Positions 62,741 to 64,000 of a stretch of DNA of 64,000 bases are shown piece after piece; position 1 is the first letter of the stretch, and each line of letters begins with the position of its first letter. The position numbers and the translations under genes are program-made. The DNA is from Chromobotia macracanthus (Eukaryota > Chordata > Actinopteri > Cypriniformes > Botiidae). The stretch spans positions 575,001 to 639,000 of the forward strand of contig JAZGTH010000121.1 of NCBI GenBank assembly GCA_036877525.1. Reading direction: 5' to 3'. The notes beneath the pieces were generated by a model. It did not search any database, had not been told where the DNA came from, and worked only from the letters and a program-made list of their open reading frames with translations.

Positions 62741-63916
62741 AAATTAAACAAGAACGATTTAGAAATAAAAAAAGAGTATTACCTCTATTTGGCTGCATAA
62801 CGATGCCAATTAAAATGATAACAATGCATAACATTTAACCACACAGCCTACGGACGGGTATGTATTTTTTCTGTAATTAACGCTTTGGTTATCGCGTCTA
62901 TTAACTGTTTTTGAGTTGTTTCCGTCATGCACTTTTAAGAAACAAGGCCTCGATTAAACCGGCAGGTTTGAGGCTGATCTACAGCAGGAGATGCTCTCTG
63001 CTGGTTACTATACCAGCTCCAACAAAACGCAGCTGTATCTTTTTTCCTGTGCACGTTTTGTTTTCAGCATTTGTTTAGCTGTTCTTAAACCAAGTTACAC
63101 GACTACAGTCGTAAATTAAACGGAGTCACTTGTGCATTAAACGATTAAGTTTAGTGATGCGAAAAGGCAATTACACTAGTCACAACAAATACTTAATGCA
63201 GCTTAAAATGATAATACCAAAACCAAAAAAGAAATGCACCTGTGTATAGATTCGTTGTGCTGAAAAACAATTTTATATTCCACCGACAATGAAAGAAAAC
63301 GGACAATAAAAACACAAGCAGGTGTTTACGCCTCTGTGACGTGATCATTTAGTCTTTGCCTACAGTGAGCGAAATGCTTGCGTAAGCAGATATGACGCAA
63401 TGAAATGCTACGGAAGATACCACTCCTGCATTCACACAAAGAGAAAAGAGCTATAATAATATTTATTTATAATGTATATTATACAATATAGTCTGCGCAG
63501 ACTGCTTAAGTTATAGTTAATCGAAATGAACTAGATCACATAGTTGGAAAATAAATGATAGCACTTTAAATCATTTGTGTTTTAAATAATGTATTAATTG
63601 TAAATAACGTATTAATTAAACTGCAAATTCATGTATAATTATGACTTGTTCATTTACGTTAAGACAATTTGTGATTTGATATTTCAAAAGCTTATGATAA
63701 AACATTGATTTTAGGAAACAAGAACCCTTCTTGACTGTGCAATAGTACAGCCTTCGTGTCATGTTCAATACCTTGAAAATAAAAAATGCATTCGTGCACT
63801 GCGAACAAACGAGAAAAATGTGCATGTCTGAAAGACTAACAAAAACATTTAGATGTTATTTTTGGTTAAACCGAGTCTGGCTACGAGATTTTCCAGCTAA
63901 TAAAGAAAAAACTATG

Positions 63917-64000
63917 GCTAACGTCAAAATGATTAAAAACGTTATTGGAACGTTTTATAAACGTTATTTGACGGTAATACAACGTCTAAAACATCTTGAA
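63917..64000. repeat. AACGTT-rich repeat, cluster 2, cut by window end
   Basis: AACGTT at 63938, 63949 and 63959 plus AACGTC variants, spaced 10-11 bp, similar to the cluster at 45484. It probably continues beyond base 64000. Confidence 0.5.

Larger units (their letters stand above)
61663..64000. other. lbx1 promoter and upstream region
   Basis: No gene supported. 61663-62200 probably holds the lbx1 5' UTR and core promoter: CpG-containing GACGCGGCCGATGGGCAGCA, CT-rich tracts near 62055-62110, and GGCCGGGAGGAGGAGCTCAG. 62540-62740 is a repeat-free block. 63000-63900 is AT-rich and featureless. An AACGTT cluster ends the window. Confidence 0.45.

Noticed and set aside
62492..62800. 102-codon frame upstream of lbx1
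   Set aside because: Starts in a GA-rich tract and has no known domain; kept only as a possible regulatory or lncRNA region.

Overview
The window reads as nuclear DNA of a ray-finned fish, most likely a cyprinid (zebrafish/carp relatives). Evidence: vertebrate genes with small coding exons and GT-AG introns; tRNA-derived SINEs that end in the fish LINE-like tail with the core GCGTCTGCCAAATGCATAAA; fold-back MITEs ending TTAAAGGG/CCCTTTAA; a Tc1/mariner remnant; and abundant CA, GA, AT and tetranucleotide microsatellites. It is not prokaryotic, so operons, RBSs and CRISPR arrays do not apply.

Four protein-coding genes are supported, all on the minus strand. In the order a minus-strand reader meets them they are lbx1 (61662-60338, two exons, complete), tlx1 (43710-41283, three exons, complete), sdhaf4 (37950-37381, three exons, complete) and smap1 (35921 leftwards; six coding exons found, down to 7680, with the 3' part not found and presumably beyond base 1). 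I rebuilt exon borders by hand from splice sites, reading phase and recalled family sequences. All joins keep frame: lbx1 269 codons, tlx1 305, sdhaf4 106, smap1 first 189.

Layout. 1-7679: smap1 intron or 3' region rich in GA and CA tracts, with one unusual small ORF carrying a UIM-like motif. 7680-35921: smap1 exons 6 to 1 separated by introns of 1.5-16.8 kb that contain SINEs, MITEs, microsatellites and local duplications. 35922-37380: compact gap between smap1 and sdhaf4. 37951-41282: gap between sdhaf4 and tlx1. 43711-60337: 16.6 kb without a convincing gene between tlx1 and lbx1, probably regulatory, with several stretches that look like conserved non-coding elements plus TE remnants. 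61663-64000: lbx1 promoter side.

Biology. tlx1 and lbx1 are NK-class homeobox transcription factors whose linkage is ancient (Drosophila C15 and ladybird genes; human 10q24). smap1 (Arf GTPase-activating protein in membrane traffic) and sdhaf4 (mitochondrial complex II assembly) are neighbours in human 6q13. The window therefore joins two human synteny blocks within about 3.3 kb between sdhaf4 and tlx1. I found no new enzymatic or defence system. The most interesting points are the fused synteny, the tandem tlx1-lbx1 orientation, possible regulatory blocks between them, and several small repeat families whose copies can be matched inside the window.
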